59,390 nt of DNA from Pseudomonadota bacterium (GCA_029780695.1 JAKOYD010000085.1:1-59390), one strand, 5' to 3'; shown: positions 43,009 through 52,783, numbered from the stretch's first letter. Notes: generated by a model not told the origin, from the letters alone. Made by a program: numbers and translations.

Positions 43009-44487
43009 ATGAACGCACCCCTGCACCGTGAAATGCCCGGCGCGCCCGCGCTGGACGCCGCCGCCGCGCTGAGCCAGATCGGCCGCCAATGGGACGACGA
43101 CATCGTGCGACGCCTGTCGGACTACATTGCCGTGCCGGCCAAGTCGCCGGGCTTTGACCTCGACTGGGCGGCGCACGGCTTCATCGACCGCGTGGTGCGC
43201 GACGCGGCCGACTGGGTGCTGGCGCAGAAGGTGCCGGGCCTGACGCTGGAAGTGGTGCGCATCGACGGGCGCACGCCGGTGATCTTTTTCGAGATCGCGG
43301 GCACCAAGGCCCATGCGACGCAAACCGTGGTCATGTACGGCCACCTGGACAAGCAGCCCGAATTCACCGGCTGGCGCAGCGACCTGGGGCCGTGGACGCC
43401 GAAATACGAAGACGGCAAGTTGTACGGCCGCGGCGGCGCCGACGACGGCTACGCGGTGTACGCGGCCATTGCCGCCGTGCAGGCGCTCAAGAGCCAGAAC
43501 GTGCCGCACCCGCGCATCGTCGGCCTGATCGAGACCAGCGAGGAAAGCGGCTCGCCCGACCTGCTGCCCTACATCGACGCGCTGCGCCCGCGCTTAGGAA
43601 GCGTCGGCCTGGTGGTGTGCCTGGATTCGGGCGCCGGCAACTACGACCAGCTGTGGCTGACCACCAGCCTGCGCGGCATGACCGGCGGCACGCTGAAGGT
43701 GGAGGTGCTGACCGAAGGCGTGCACTCGGGCGATGCATCGGGGCTGGTGCCGTCGTCCTTCCGCATCATGCGGCAGGTGCTCGACCGGCTGGAAGACTCG
43801 GCCACCGGCCGCCTGCTGCCGGCCAGCTTTCACTGCGAGATTCCGGCCGAGCGCGTGGCGCAGGCGCGGCAGACCGCCGCCATCCTGGGCGACGACCTGT
43901 TCAAGCGCTACCCGTGGGTGCATTACGACTGCAATGGCGAATCGCGCAGCGTGCTGCCGATGACGGGCGACCCGGTCGACGCGCTGCTGGCGCGCACCTG
44001 GCGCCCCACGCTCAGCGTGATCGGCGCCGAGGGCTTTCCGGCGCCGCGCGATGCCGGCAACGTGCTGCGGCCCTACACCGCCTTCAAACTGAGCCTGCGC
44101 CTGCCGCCGCCGGTCGACGCCGTGCAGGCGGCGCAGGAGATGAAGCGCCTGCTGGAAGACAACGCGCCGTACCAGGCGCGCGTCACCTTCGACCCCAACG
44201 AAGGCGCCGCCACCGGCTGGAACGCGCCGGCGTCGGCCCCGTGGTTCGCGCAGGCGCTGGACGCCGCCTCGCAGGCCCACTTTGGCGCGCCCTGCGGCTA
44301 CATCGGCCAGGGCGGCACCATCCCGCTGATGAACCAGCTGAGCGAAGGCTTTCCGACCTCACAGATGATGGTCTGCGGCGTGCTGGGCCCCAAGAGCAAT
44401 GCGCACGGGCCCAATGAATTCCTGCACGTGCCCTATGCGAAGAAGCTCACGGCCGCCGTGGCCGAGGTGATCGCGCGCATGCCGTGA
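43009..44487 (+). CDS. M20 family metallopeptidase
   Basis: A 492-residue di-zinc peptidase. Metal ligands are in MYGHLDKQPE, GRGGADDGYA and ETSEESGSPDL, with the dimerisation domain in the middle and a late His in the C-terminal segment. The KLYGRGGADDGYAVYA block is typical of dipeptidase/carnosinase-like M20 members. It is cytoplasmic, with no signal peptide. It stands alone between the GST (divergent) and an MFS gene (convergent). Substrate unknown, most likely a dipeptide. Confidence 0.9.
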   Translation: MNAPLHREMPGAPALDAAAALSQIGRQWDDDIVRRLSDYIAVPAKSPGFDLDWAAHGFIDRVVRDAADWVLAQKVPGLTLEVVRIDGRTPVIFFEIAGTKAHATQTVVMYGHLDKQPEFTGWRSDLGPWTPKYEDGKLYGRGGADDGYAVYAAIAAVQALKSQNVPHPRIVGLIETSEESGSPDLLPYIDALRPRLGSVGLVVCLDSGAGNYDQLWLTTSLRGMTGGTLKVEVLTEGVHSGDASGLVPSSFRIMRQVLDRLEDSATGRLLPASFHCEIPAERVAQARQTAAILGDDLFKRYPWVHYDCNGESRSVLPMTGDPVDALLARTWRPTLSVIGAEGFPAPRDAGNVLRPYTAFKLSLRLPPPVDAVQAAQEMKRLLEDNAPYQARVTFDPNEGAATGWNAPASAPWFAQALDAASQAHFGAPCGYIGQGGTIPLMNQLSEGFPTSQMMVCGVLGPKSNAHGPNEFLHVPYAKKLTAAVAEVIARMP

Positions 44488-44542
44488 GCGACGGCGGCTG
44501 ACGGCTGCGTGAAAGGCACCCGCGTGCCGTGGATGGCACGCC

Positions 44543-45721
44543 TCAGCCTGCGCGCCGGTTCCGCATCCCCGCGCCCGTCCCCAGCCACAGCAGCACCGCC
44601 GCCACCACCACCAGCGGCACCAGCGAGCCGAGGTTGAGCCAGTTCCAGCCGCGCGTGGTGACCAGAGCGCCCGAGGCGAACGAGGTCAGCGCCATGGTGG
44701 CGAAGACGCAGAAGTTGATCGCCGCCTGCGCGCGGTCGCGCTCTTCGGGGCGGTAGGCGGTCAGCGCCAGCGTGGTGCTGCCGGTGAACAGGAAGTTCCA
44801 GCCCACGCCCAGCGCGAACAGCGCGATCAAAAACTGCTGCAAATCCACGCCCGACAGCGCCACCGCCACGCAGACAAAGTTCAGCCCCACGCCGGCGCCC
44901 ATGACGGGCAGCACGCCAAAGCGCTTGATGAGGTGGCCGGTGAAGAAGCCGGGCGCGAACATGCCGATGACGTGCCACTGCAGCACCTGCGCGGTGGCGC
45001 CAAAGTCGAAGCCGCACACCTGCATGGCCAGCGGCGTGGCAGCCATCAGCAGGTTCATCACGCCATAGCCCAGCGCGGCGGCGACGATGGCGACGACGAA
45101 CACCGGCTGCCGCACGATTTCGCCCAGCGGGCGCCCCGCCGCCGCGCCCGCGGCCTTGGCCGGCGCGGGTGGAAAGTCGATGCCCGCGATCACCGCCATG
45201 CCCAGCAGCGCCACCACGGCCAGCGCCAGGTAGGCGCCGACGAAGGGCACCGGCAGCAGGGTGCGTGTCCACGCCGCCAGGTTGGGCCCGACGATGGCGC
45301 CCAGCAGCCCGCCGGCCAGCACCAGCGACACGGCTTTTTCGCGCCAGTCGGGCGCCGCCAGTTCGGCGGCGGCAAAGCGGTACAGCTGGCCGTTGGCGCT
45401 GTAGTAGCCGGCGATCATGGTGGCCGCCACCAGCAGCCAGAACTGGCGCGTCGACGCCGCAAAGGCGGCCAGCAGCGCCGAGCCCAGCGCGACCAGCAGC
45501 CCGATCTGGAACGAGCGCTTGCGCCCCAGCCGCGCCTGCGCGCGCGCCACCAGCGGCGTGGCCAGCGCGCCGCCCACCACGTAGCCCATCACCGGCAGCG
45601 TCGCCATCCAGCCGAAGGGGGCCAGCTGCAGGCCGACCAGCCCGTTGATGGCGATGAAGGTGACGTTGTTGGTCAGGAAAAGGCCCTGGCACAGCGTGAG
45701 CAGCAGAAGGTGTCGGTTCAT
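44543..45721 (-). CDS. MFS transporter
   Basis: A 392-residue major facilitator protein with about 12 hydrophobic segments. The loop ARAQARLGRKRSFQIGLLVALGSALLAAF (after helix 2) corresponds to the family's GxxxDRxGRR motif. It resembles sugar or drug efflux carriers, but the substrate cannot be told. Its ATG (45721-45719) overlaps the rsmE stop, so it is translated from the rsmE transcript. Confidence 0.87.
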   Translation of the reverse strand: MNRHLLLLTLCQGLFLTNNVTFIAINGLVGLQLAPFGWMATLPVMGYVVGGALATPLVARAQARLGRKRSFQIGLLVALGSALLAAFAASTRQFWLLVAATMIAGYYSANGQLYRFAAAELAAPDWREKAVSLVLAGGLLGAIVGPNLAAWTRTLLPVPFVGAYLALAVVALLGMAVIAGIDFPPAPAKAAGAAAGRPLGEIVRQPVFVVAIVAAALGYGVMNLLMAATPLAMQVCGFDFGATAQVLQWHVIGMFAPGFFTGHLIKRFGVLPVMGAGVGLNFVCVAVALSGVDLQQFLIALFALGVGWNFLFTGSTTLALTAYRPEERDRAQAAINFCVFATMALTSFASGALVTTRGWNWLNLGSLVPLVVVAAVLLWLGTGAGMRNRRAG

Positions 45722-46443
45722 GGCAGCGTCAGCAGGGACAGCGCCGCCAGCGGCGCGGTTTCGGCGCGCAGCACGCGCGCGCCCAAATCGAGCGGCAGCC
45801 AGCCGGCGGCGCGCGCGGCGGCGTCTTCGTCGGGCGACAGGCCGCCTTCGGGGCCGGACAGCAAGGTAACGGCGGCGCCGGACAGCAGCGCCGCCAGGCG
45901 CGCGCTCGCGGTCTGCGCCTGGGGCGCCAGGGACAGCAGCCAGCGCGCGCCGGCCGCCGCGCCGGGCAGCGCCAGATACTCCTGAAACGATAGCTGATCG
46001 CGCACGTCCAGCAAGCGGTTGCGGCCGCTTTGTTCACAAGCGGCGACGGCCACGGCCTGCCAGTGCGCGCGCTTCCTGGCCGCGCGCTCGCCCGACAGGC
46101 GCAGGCTGCTGCGCGCCATCAGCAGCGGCGTCAGGCTGGCAGCGCCCAACTCGGTCGCTTTTTCGACCAGCCAGTCCATGCGCTCGGCCGCCATCAGGCC
46201 CACGGCCAGGTGCACCGGGCGGGCGCATTCGCGCTCCAACGCCTGGTGCGTGCCGACGCGCACGTGCACGTCGCTGCGGCCCATGCGGGTGATGGCGGCG
46301 TCCCATTCGCCGCCGCGCCCGTCGAACAGCGTGACCGCGCTGCCCGGCTGCAGCCGCAGCACCTGCGCATGGCGCGCGGCGCCCGGCGGCAGGGCCATTT
46401 CGGCGCCCGCGGCGAGGGGGATGGAAACGTGAAAGCGCGGCAT
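45718..46443 (-). CDS. rsmE: 16S rRNA (uracil(1498)-N(3))-methyltransferase
   Basis: A 241-residue SPOUT methyltransferase. The N-terminal PUA-like RNA-binding part starts MPRFHVSIPL and contains HAQVLRLQPGSAVTLFDGRG; the C-terminal knot has LLSGPEGGLSPDEDAAA and LGARVLRAETAPLAALSLL. It methylates U1498 of 16S rRNA. The frame is open upstream for another thousand codons, but only this segment has family similarity. The gene is divergent from the Kef-type antiporter gene. Confidence 0.93.
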   Translation of the reverse strand: MPRFHVSIPLAAGAEMALPPGAARHAQVLRLQPGSAVTLFDGRGGEWDAAITRMGRSDVHVRVGTHQALERECARPVHLAVGLMAAERMDWLVEKATELGAASLTPLLMARSSLRLSGERAARKRAHWQAVAVAACEQSGRNRLLDVRDQLSFQEYLALPGAAAGARWLLSLAPQAQTASARLAALLSGAAVTLLSGPEGGLSPDEDAAARAAGWLPLDLGARVLRAETAPLAALSLLTLP

Positions 46444-46506
46444 GTCAGGCAGGCGTGGTGACCGACCGATGGTAAGCCCCGCGCCCGGCCGCGTTAGCAT
46501 CGGTGC

Positions 46507-48501
46507 ATGACCGCCCTCGAACTCACGCTGCTGTATTTGACGGCCGCCGTGCTGGGCGTGGCGGTCTGCCGCTGGCTGCGGCTGCCGGCCATCCTGGGCT
46601 ACCTGGCCGCTGGCGTGCTGATGGAGCCGCACACGCTGGGCCTGGCCTTCGGGCAGGACGCGGAAAGCATCAAGTACCTGGCCGAATTCGGCGTGGTGTT
46701 CCTGATGTTCGTGATCGGGCTGGAATTCAACCTGCCCAAGCTGCGCGCCATGCGCCGCCACGTGTTCGGGTTGGGGCTGGCGCAGGTGATGCTGACCATC
46801 GTGATCGCCACCGCCGGCTCGCTGCTGCTGGCGTGGGCCTGGCCGGCGCACTGGCCGATCGGCTGGCAGACGGCGCTGGCGCTGTCGGGCGCGCTGGCCA
46901 TGAGCAGCACCGCCATCGTGGTGAAGATGATGGCCGACCGGCTGGAGCTGGAATCCGAGCACGGCCAGCGCGTGATGGGCGTGCTGCTGCTGCAGGACCT
47001 GGCGGTGGTGCCGCTGCTGGTGCTGATCCCGGCGCTGGGTTCGCCGCCCGAGCAGTTGCTGCGCGCGCTGGCGCTGGCGGCGCTGAAGGCGGCGTTGCTG
47101 ATCGCGCTGCTGCTGTGGGGCGGCCAGCGCGTGATGCGCTGGTGGCTGACGCTGGTGGCGCGGCGCAAGAGCCAGGAGTTGTTCGTCCTCAACCTGCTGC
47201 TGATGGCGCTGGGCCTGGCGTGGCTGACCGAGCACGCGGGCCTGTCGCTGGCGCTGGGCGCCTTCATCTGCGGCGTGCTGATTTCCGAGACCGAGTACCG
47301 CGTGCAGGTGGAGGCCGAGATCCGCCCCTTTCACGACGTGCTGCTGGGCCTGTTCTTCATCACCATCGGCATGCTGTTGGACTGGCGCCAGGTGGCGCTG
47401 CAGTGGCCGCTGGTGCTGGCGCTGCTGACGCTGCCGGTGCTGTTCAAGCTGGGGCTGATCGCGCTGCTGGCGCGGCTGCTGGGCGCCGGCAGCGGCGTGG
47501 CGCTGCGCACCGGGCTGTACCTGGCGCAGGCGGGCGAATTCGGCTTTGTGCTGCTCACGCTGAGCCGGCGCGAAGGCCTGCTGCCGCCCGAGCTGTTCAA
47601 CCCCGTGCTGGCGGCGATGGTGCTGTCGATGCTGGCCACGCCCTTCATCATCATGGCCAGCAACCGCATCGTGATGCGGCTGGTGGCCAGCGACTGGATG
47701 CAGCAGTCGCTGCAGATGACCAGCATCGCGCGGCAGTCGATCAACACGCGCGGCCACGTGCTGATCTGCGGCTATGGCCGATCCGGCCAGGCGGTGGCGC
47801 GCGTGCTGGAGCAGGAAGGCATGCCCTACATCGCGCTCGACCTCGACCCCGACCGCGTGCGGCAGGCGCGCGCGGCGGGCCAGTCGGTGGCGTTCGGCGA
47901 CGCGGCCAAGGCGCAGGCGCTGCTGGCCGCCGGCCTGAACCGCGCCAGCGCCGTCGCCATCACCTATCTGGACACGCACAGCGTGCTGCAGGTGCTGTCG
48001 ACCATCCGCGCGTTGGCGCCGCAGCTGCCCATCGTGGTGCGCACGCAGACCGACCGCGACCTGGACCGCCTGCGCATGGCCGGCGCGACCGAGGTGGTGC
48101 CCGAATCGATGGAAGGCTCGCTGATGCTGGCCGGCCACGCGATGGCGCTGCTGGGCGTGCCGATGCGGCGCGTGATCCGCGTGCTGCGCGAGCAGCGCGA
48201 GCAGCGCTACGGCCTGCTGCGCGGCTGGTTCCACGGCGCCGACGACGCCAGCGACGACGAAATGGCCGAGGAGCGCCTGGCCAGCTTCACCCTGCCCGAC
48301 GCCGTGGCCGGCCGCCGCCTGAACGATCTGCTGGCCGAGCTGCTGACCGGCACCAGCGCGCTGCGCGCCATCGCCCTGCGCAGCCGCGCCGGCGCGCCCG
48401 CGCCCATCGGCGACGACACCGTGCTGCAGGGCGGCGAGACGCTGGTGCTGTCGGGCAAGGCCGATGCGCTGGCGCATGCCGAACACGTGCTGGCAGCCTA
48501 G
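46507..48501 (+). CDS. CPA2/Kef-type monovalent cation:proton antiporter
   Basis: A 664-residue protein: an antiporter domain with about 12 membrane helices (residues 1 to about 385), an RCK/TrkA-N NAD-binding domain (HVLICGYGRSGQAVARVLEQ, about 418-535) and a TrkA-C domain at the end (about 575-660). It resembles KefB/KefC and YbaL-like systems that exchange K+ or Na+ for H+ under electrophilic or pH stress. No KefF/KefG partner is adjacent. Start 46507; the gap to rsmE holds the shared promoter region. Confidence 0.92.
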   Translation: MTALELTLLYLTAAVLGVAVCRWLRLPAILGYLAAGVLMEPHTLGLAFGQDAESIKYLAEFGVVFLMFVIGLEFNLPKLRAMRRHVFGLGLAQVMLTIVIATAGSLLLAWAWPAHWPIGWQTALALSGALAMSSTAIVVKMMADRLELESEHGQRVMGVLLLQDLAVVPLLVLIPALGSPPEQLLRALALAALKAALLIALLLWGGQRVMRWWLTLVARRKSQELFVLNLLLMALGLAWLTEHAGLSLALGAFICGVLISETEYRVQVEAEIRPFHDVLLGLFFITIGMLLDWRQVALQWPLVLALLTLPVLFKLGLIALLARLLGAGSGVALRTGLYLAQAGEFGFVLLTLSRREGLLPPELFNPVLAAMVLSMLATPFIIMASNRIVMRLVASDWMQQSLQMTSIARQSINTRGHVLICGYGRSGQAVARVLEQEGMPYIALDLDPDRVRQARAAGQSVAFGDAAKAQALLAAGLNRASAVAITYLDTHSVLQVLSTIRALAPQLPIVVRTQTDRDLDRLRMAGATEVVPESMEGSLMLAGHAMALLGVPMRRVIRVLREQREQRYGLLRGWFHGADDASDDEMAEERLASFTLPDAVAGRRLNDLLAELLTGTSALRAIALRSRAGAPAPIGDDTVLQGGETLVLSGKADALAHAEHVLAA

Positions 48502-48624
48502 GCAACGCTGAACAAGCCGCTCGCGGCGCTGGCATCTGCGGATTTGCAAAGCCTCGCGGTACCACCCGCGTATGAACGCTGTTGCTGGCCATGCGAACCT
48601 GCTCGAAAAACCGCCACTCGTCGT

Positions 48625-48662
48625 TGCACGCACGGCGCAGACGCTGACGCGCCGTGCGTGCA
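48625..48662. promoter_or_regulatory. 14-bp perfect inverted repeat in the apt leader
   Basis: TGCACGCACGGCGC (48625-48638), a 10-base loop, then GCGCCGTGCGTGCA (48649-48662), ending 13 bases before the apt ATG. No Shine-Dalgarno-like sequence is visible between the hairpin and the start. It has no T-run, so it is either an operator or an RNA hairpin affecting translation of apt. The rest of the 174-bp gap shows no gene. Confidence 0.65.
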
Positions 48663-48675
48663 CAATGCACGCGTC

Positions 48676-49233
48676 ATGACCGCCGCCTTCTCCGTCTCCG
48701 ACTACCTGCGCGACCACATCCGCACCGTGCCCGACTGGCCGGCGCCGGGCGTGCAGTTTCGCGACATCACGCCGCTGCTGCAGAACCCGCGCGTGTTCCG
48801 CGTGCTGATCGACGCCTTCGTGCACCGCTACATGGCGCCCGAATTGCGCCCCGACGTGGTGGCCGGGCTGGACGCGCGCGGCTTCATCCTGGGCAGCGTG
48901 GTCGCATACGAGCTGAACGTGGGCTTCGTGCCGATCCGCAAGAAGGGCAAGCTGCCGTTCAAGACGGTGGAAGAAACCTACGAGCTGGAATACGGCAGCG
49001 CCACGGTGGAGCTGCACACCGACGCCGTGCACGCCGGCCAGCGCGTGCTGCTGATCGACGACCTGATCGCCACCGGCGGCACCATGATGGCCGGCTGGCG
49101 CCTGCTGGAAAAGCTGGGCGCCACCGTGACCGAAGGTGCCGCCATCGTCGACCTGCCCGAGCTGGGCGGCTCCGCGCGCCTGCAATCCGCCGGGTTGCCG
49201 TTGTTCACGCTGGTGGAATTCGCGGGGCACTGA
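48676..49233 (+). CDS. apt: adenine phosphoribosyltransferase
   Basis: A 185-residue purine salvage enzyme making AMP from adenine and PRPP. The PRPP-binding motif is [13 protein letters not shown], with [13 protein letters not shown] and [16 protein letters not shown] typical of Apt. The start [16 protein letters not shown] at 48676 is the first with family similarity; a longer open frame upstream is unsupported. A long perfect inverted repeat sits just before the start. Confidence 0.95.
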   Translation: MTAAFSVSDYLRDHIRTVPDWPAPGVQFRDITPLLQNPRVFRVLIDAFVHRYMAPELRPDVVAGLDARGFILGSVVAYELNVGFVPIRKKGKLPFKTVEETYELEYGSATVELHTDAVHAGQRVLLIDDLIATGGTMMAGWRLLEKLGATVTEGAAIVDLPELGGSARLQSAGLPLFTLVEFAGH

Positions 49234-49260
49234 GCGCTTCATTGCCAAAGCCACCAACCT

Positions 49261-49421
49261 ACCCGCCCCCCCCGCCCCGACCCCCCCACCCCCGCACCCC
49301 CCCACCCCCGCAACCCCCCCCCCCCGCAACCCCGCAACCCCGCAACCCCCAACCCCGCAACCCCCAACCCCGCACCCCCCCAACCCCGCACCCCCCCAAC
49401 CCCGCACCCCCCCAACCCCGT
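49261..49421. repeat. C-rich simple sequence repeat
   Basis: About 160 bases made almost only of C-runs broken by A and G, in units such as CCCCGCAA and CCCCGCACCCCCCCAA, repeated many times. On the minus strand it is a series of G-runs separated by one to four bases, able to form stacked G-quadruplexes. It lies in the 394-bp region between converging apt and mnmE, and no gene is supported there. The 49422-49500 part holds two CTGAG/TCGA small hairpin repeats. Confidence 0.9.
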
Positions 49422-49423
49422 TC

Positions 49424-49497
49424 GTCCTGAGCTTGTCGAAGGACAGGGTGTGTAAGCCAGGTTTCGGCAGGCCTGTCATGAGCCCGTCGAATGACTC
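49424..49497. repeat. two small CTGAGC...TCGA hairpin repeats
   Basis: GTCCTGAGCTTGTCGAAGGAC (49424-49444) and GTCATGAGCCCGTCGAATGAC (49475-49495) each pair at their ends and share the TGAGC..GTCGAA core, with different but self-complementary arms. This small repeat type is common in many proteobacterial intergenic regions. Confidence 0.6.
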
Positions 49498-49539
49498 AGC
49501 CCGATGGATGACGGGTCGCCGGACTATTCACCAGTCCAG

Positions 49540-49600
49540 TTTTACTATCGTATTGATAGCTATCAGCGCTTGACGGGCGAGCGCAAGAGCCTGTTTTTTG
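49540..49600. repeat. palindromic repeat, family A
   Basis: TTTTACTATCGTATTGATAG, CTATCAGCGCTTGACGGGCG and AGCGCAAGAGCCTGTTTTTT, lying just downstream of the mnmE stop. Confidence 0.7.
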
Positions 49601-49627
49601 CCCAACAGACCGACTGGCCCGGACGCC

Positions 49628-51040
49628 CTACTTGCCGATGCAGAAGCGCGCAAAGATGACCCCCAGCAGGTCGTCGGCGCTGAATTCACCCGTGATCTCG
49701 CCGAGCGCGTTCTGCGCCAGCCGCAGTTCCTCGGCCAGCAGGTCGAGCAGGGGAGCCGCGCCCGCCAGGTGCGCGTCGGCGGCCTGCAGGTGCGCGGCGG
49801 CGCGCGCCAGCGCCTGCAGGTGACGCGCGCGCGCGATGAACACGCCGTCGCCCGCGCCGGCTTGCCAGCCCACCACCTGCAGCAGGCGCTGGCGCAACGC
49901 GTCGATGCCTTCGCCGGTGCGCGCCGACAGGGCGATGCCGTTGGGCGGCACGGGCGCGCCGGGTGCGGCGTCGTGCTTGTTCCAGATGGGGATCACCGGC
50001 ACCGACGGCAGCAGCCGGGACGCCATGGTGGCCATGATGCGTTCGTCCTCGGCCAGGTAGCCTGGTGCATCCGCGCGCGTCAGGTCGTGCACCAACAGCA
50101 CGGCGTCGGCGTCTTCGATGTGCGCCCAGGCGCGTTCGATGCCGATGCGCTCGACCTCGTCGTCGCTGTCGCGCAGACCGGCGGTGTCCAGCACGTGCAG
50201 CGGCACGCCTTCGATCTGGATGGTCTGCCGCACCACGTCGCGCGTGGTGCCGGCAATGGGCGTGACGATGGCCAGCTCGGCCCCCGCCAGCGCGTTCAGC
50301 AGGCTGCTCTTGCCCGCGTTCGGCTGGCCGGCGATGACCACCTGCATGCCTTCGCGCAGCAGCGCGCCCTGGTGCGCACGCGCCTGCACACCCGCCAGCG
50401 ATTGCTGCAAGTTTGATAGCTGTCCACGCACGTCCTGACTGCGCAGGACATCGATTTCTTCTTCAGGAAAGTCGAGCGTCGCCTCGATCAGCATGCGCAG
50501 GTGGATCAACCCATCGGTCAGCGCATGGATCTGCCGCGAGAACGCGCCCGCCAGCGAGCGGCTGGCCGAACGCGCGGCGCTTTCAGTGCTGGCGTCGATC
50601 AGGTCCATCACCGCTTCGGCCTGCGCCAGGTCGAGCTTGCCGTTGAGGAAGGCGCGCTCGGTGAATTCGCCCGGCCGCGCCAGGCGCAGGCGCGGCAGGC
50701 GCGTGCCGCCGCTGGCCGCATCGACCTCGGCCGCTGTCTGCAGGCAACGCTGCAGCAGCAGTTGCAGCACCACGGGACCGCCGTGCGCCTGCAGTTCCAG
50801 CACGTCTTCGCCGGTGTACGAATGCGGCGCCGGAAAATGCAGCGCCAGGCCGTGGTCGATGGGGCTGCCGTCGACGTCGCTGAAGGGCCCGTAGGTGGCC
50901 ACGCGCGGCGCCAGGTCGCGCCCCGTGATGGCGCGCGCCAGCGACGCCAGCCCGCGCCCCGACACGCGCACGATGCCCACGGCGCCGCGGCCGGGCGCGG
51001 TGGCAATGGCAACGATGGGGTCGGCGTTTTGAGGCAGCAT
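49628..51040 (-). CDS. mnmE: tRNA modification GTPase MnmE (TrmE)
   Basis: A 470-residue GTPase that works with MnmG to make cmnm5U34 in tRNAs. It has the tetrahydrofolate-binding N-domain (starts [21 protein letters not shown]), the G1 P-loop GQPNAGKSS at 238-246, DTAGLRD, NKHD and the C-terminal catalytic CIGK. Start [10 protein letters not shown] at 51040. In most beta- and gamma-proteobacteria it follows yidC closely; here 6.8 kb of other genes lies between. It is divergent from the amidohydrolase gene by 39 bases. Confidence 0.97.
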   Translation of the reverse strand: MLPQNADPIVAIATAPGRGAVGIVRVSGRGLASLARAITGRDLAPRVATYGPFSDVDGSPIDHGLALHFPAPHSYTGEDVLELQAHGGPVVLQLLLQRCLQTAAEVDAASGGTRLPRLRLARPGEFTERAFLNGKLDLAQAEAVMDLIDASTESAARSASRSLAGAFSRQIHALTDGLIHLRMLIEATLDFPEEEIDVLRSQDVRGQLSNLQQSLAGVQARAHQGALLREGMQVVIAGQPNAGKSSLLNALAGAELAIVTPIAGTTRDVVRQTIQIEGVPLHVLDTAGLRDSDDEVERIGIERAWAHIEDADAVLLVHDLTRADAPGYLAEDERIMATMASRLLPSVPVIPIWNKHDAAPGAPVPPNGIALSARTGEGIDALRQRLLQVVGWQAGAGDGVFIARARHLQALARAAAHLQAADAHLAGAAPLLDLLAEELRLAQNALGEITGEFSADDLLGVIFARFCIGK

Positions 51041-51079
51041 GGCATGATTGTCCGCGACCCTTCCCACGCCCGCCGCACC

Positions 51080-52339
51080 ATGAGCCTGACCCTGTTCAAG
51101 AACGTCCACGTGCTCGACGTGCGCGCCGGGCGGCTGCTGGAAGACCACCAGGTGCTGGTCGAAGGCGACACGATCCGCGAGTTGTCGGACCGCCCCCTCA
51201 CCGCCCGCAGCGCGCGCGTCATCGACGGCGGCGGCCGCACGCTGATGCCGGGGCTGATCGACTGCCACGTACACGTGACCTTCTCGCAAACCAACCTGGG
51301 CCTGCTGGCGCAGACGCCCCACACCACGTTGGCACTGCGCGCACTGCCCATCCTGCGCGGCATACTGCGGCGCGGCTTCACCACCGTGCGCGACGCGGGC
51401 GGCGCCGATTGGGCGCTGAAGCAAGCGGTCGAAGACGGCCTGGACGGCACCGTCATCGGCCCGCGCCTGTTCGTCAGCGGCCCGGCGCTCAGCCCCACCG
51501 GCGGCCACGGCGACTTCCGCCCGCGCAGCGACCGGCTCCAGCCCATCGGCTGTGGCTGCCAGCGGCTGGCCAGCACGCGCGTGGTCGATGGCGTGGATGC
51601 CGTGCGCCTGGCGGTGCGCGAGCTGCTGCAGATGGGCGCCGACCAGATCAAGATGATGTCCAGCGGCGGCGTGGCATCGCCCACCGACCCGGTGAACGCG
51701 CTCGGCTATTCGCTGGAAGAAACGCGCGCCATCGTCGACGAAGCCGCGGCGCGCCACACCTACGTGCTGGCGCACGCCTACACGCCCGAGGCGATTCGCC
51801 GCGCGGTGGAATGCGGCGTGCGCAGCATCGAGCACGGCAACCTGATCGACGCGCCCACCGCCGCGCTGATGGCCGAACGCGGCGCGTTTGCCGTGCCGAC
51901 GCTCATCACCTACGAGGCGCTGGCCCGCGACGGCGAGCGACTGGGCCTGGGCGCCGACAGCGTCGCCAAGATCGCGCAGGTGCGCGAAGCCGGCCTGCGT
52001 TCGCTGCAAATCCTGAAGGATGCGGGCGTCAAGACGGCCTTCGGCACCGACCTGCTGGGCGCCTCGCACGCGCTGCAGAGCGAAGAATTCCTGATTCGCG
52101 CGCAGGTGCAGTCGAACCTGGAAGTGCTGCAGAGCGCCACGCTCGTCGGCGCCCAACTGCTTAACCAGTCGGGCGCCATCGGCGAGATCGCCCCCGGCGC
52201 CCGCGCCGACCTGCTGCTGGTCGACGGCAACCCGCTGCAAGACCTGGCCTGCCTCACGGGGCAGGGCGAGCGCATCGCGCTGGTGATGCAGGCCGGCACG
52301 GTGCGAGTCGACGCGCGGCCCTCGACGTCCGCCGGTTGA
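51080..52339 (+). CDS. metal-dependent amidohydrolase (imidazolonepropionase/Xaa-Pro dipeptidase-like)
   Basis: A 419-residue amidohydrolase-superfamily enzyme. Ligands and catalytic residues are in DCHVHVTF (first metal pair), [10 protein letters not shown] (Lys region), VLAHAYT, IEHGN and the final Asp of FGTDLLG. The first and last strands form the usual beta-sandwich ([23 protein letters not shown] ... [19 protein letters not shown]). Members hydrolyse cyclic amides or N-acyl/prolyl dipeptides; the substrate here is unknown. It is on the same strand as, and 444 bases before, the FeeM-like cassette, so hydrolysis of a cassette product is a possibility, not more. Confidence 0.9.
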   Translation: MSLTLFKNVHVLDVRAGRLLEDHQVLVEGDTIRELSDRPLTARSARVIDGGGRTLMPGLIDCHVHVTFSQTNLGLLAQTPHTTLALRALPILRGILRRGFTTVRDAGGADWALKQAVEDGLDGTVIGPRLFVSGPALSPTGGHGDFRPRSDRLQPIGCGCQRLASTRVVDGVDAVRLAVRELLQMGADQIKMMSSGGVASPTDPVNALGYSLEETRAIVDEAAARHTYVLAHAYTPEAIRRAVECGVRSIEHGNLIDAPTAALMAERGAFAVPTLITYEALARDGERLGLGADSVAKIAQVREAGLRSLQILKDAGVKTAFGTDLLGASHALQSEEFLIRAQVQSNLEVLQSATLVGAQLLNQSGAIGEIAPGARADLLLVDGNPLQDLACLTGQGERIALVMQAGTVRVDARPSTSAG

Positions 52340-52783
52340 TCGTTTCGCTGGGCGCTAAGGACGCGCCGCGCCCTGCTTCACGCCCACCACAAGCGCCGCT
52401 GCCGCTGGCCTCGGCAAGCCATGGAACTTTCGCGGCACAAAACGCGGATGCGCGCGTGGGAATGAGTGCTTGCTGAAAGTTTCACGCGCTGACTGGTTCG
52501 CGTCCGCGCGTCGGGCATTAAACCCATCATTCAAAATGAAATAGAAAAAGTAATTCTCGGAATCTGTAGCAAAAATGCCTATTCTCCTGACGCGTCGTGG
52601 CTTTTATGACGAGGCACCGCAATTCGGACCGGACTTATATCAACCCGTCACTATCCACATAAATAGCATCAAAGTTTTCATTTTTTCCAGCCGTGCAGAC
52701 CATGAATATGTGGCGCATGAACCAATTCACAAGTCTGCTGGGTTTTATTATCATCAAGGACCAAGAAGTGAGCAGCATCCGCT
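52340..52783. other. AT-rich leader region before the cassette
   Basis: A 444-bp stretch with no convincing gene. Composition falls sharply: bases 52621-52680 hold only 23 G+C of 60, against about 44 of 60 in nearby mnmE. Short open frames exist on both strands (for example 52575-52841 plus) but have no family features or good ribosome site. It probably holds the promoter of the cassette; I could not identify a confident -35/-10 pair or a lux-box-like element. Confidence 0.6.

Noticed and set aside
48502..48624. Possible tRNA or IS remnant in the gap before apt
   Set aside because: No cloverleaf or TTC-loop pattern could be drawn, and no transposase-like frame remains.
49261..49421. Possible CRISPR array in the C-rich repeat
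   Set aside because: Units are 8-16 bases, low complexity, with no spacers of constant length and no cas genes nearby.
46444..49479. Very long open frame upstream of rsmE on the minus strand, running through the antiporter and apt region
   Set aside because: It is antisense to two well-supported genes, has a His/Gln/Arg-rich composition typical of GC-rich shadows, and includes the C-rich repeat read as Gly/Val. Only the rsmE part has family similarity.
50405..50440. GATAGCTGTCC in mnmE as another in-frame family A repeat
   Set aside because: Only the AGCTG part matches; the CCAGCGC arm and hairpin are missing, so chance is likely.
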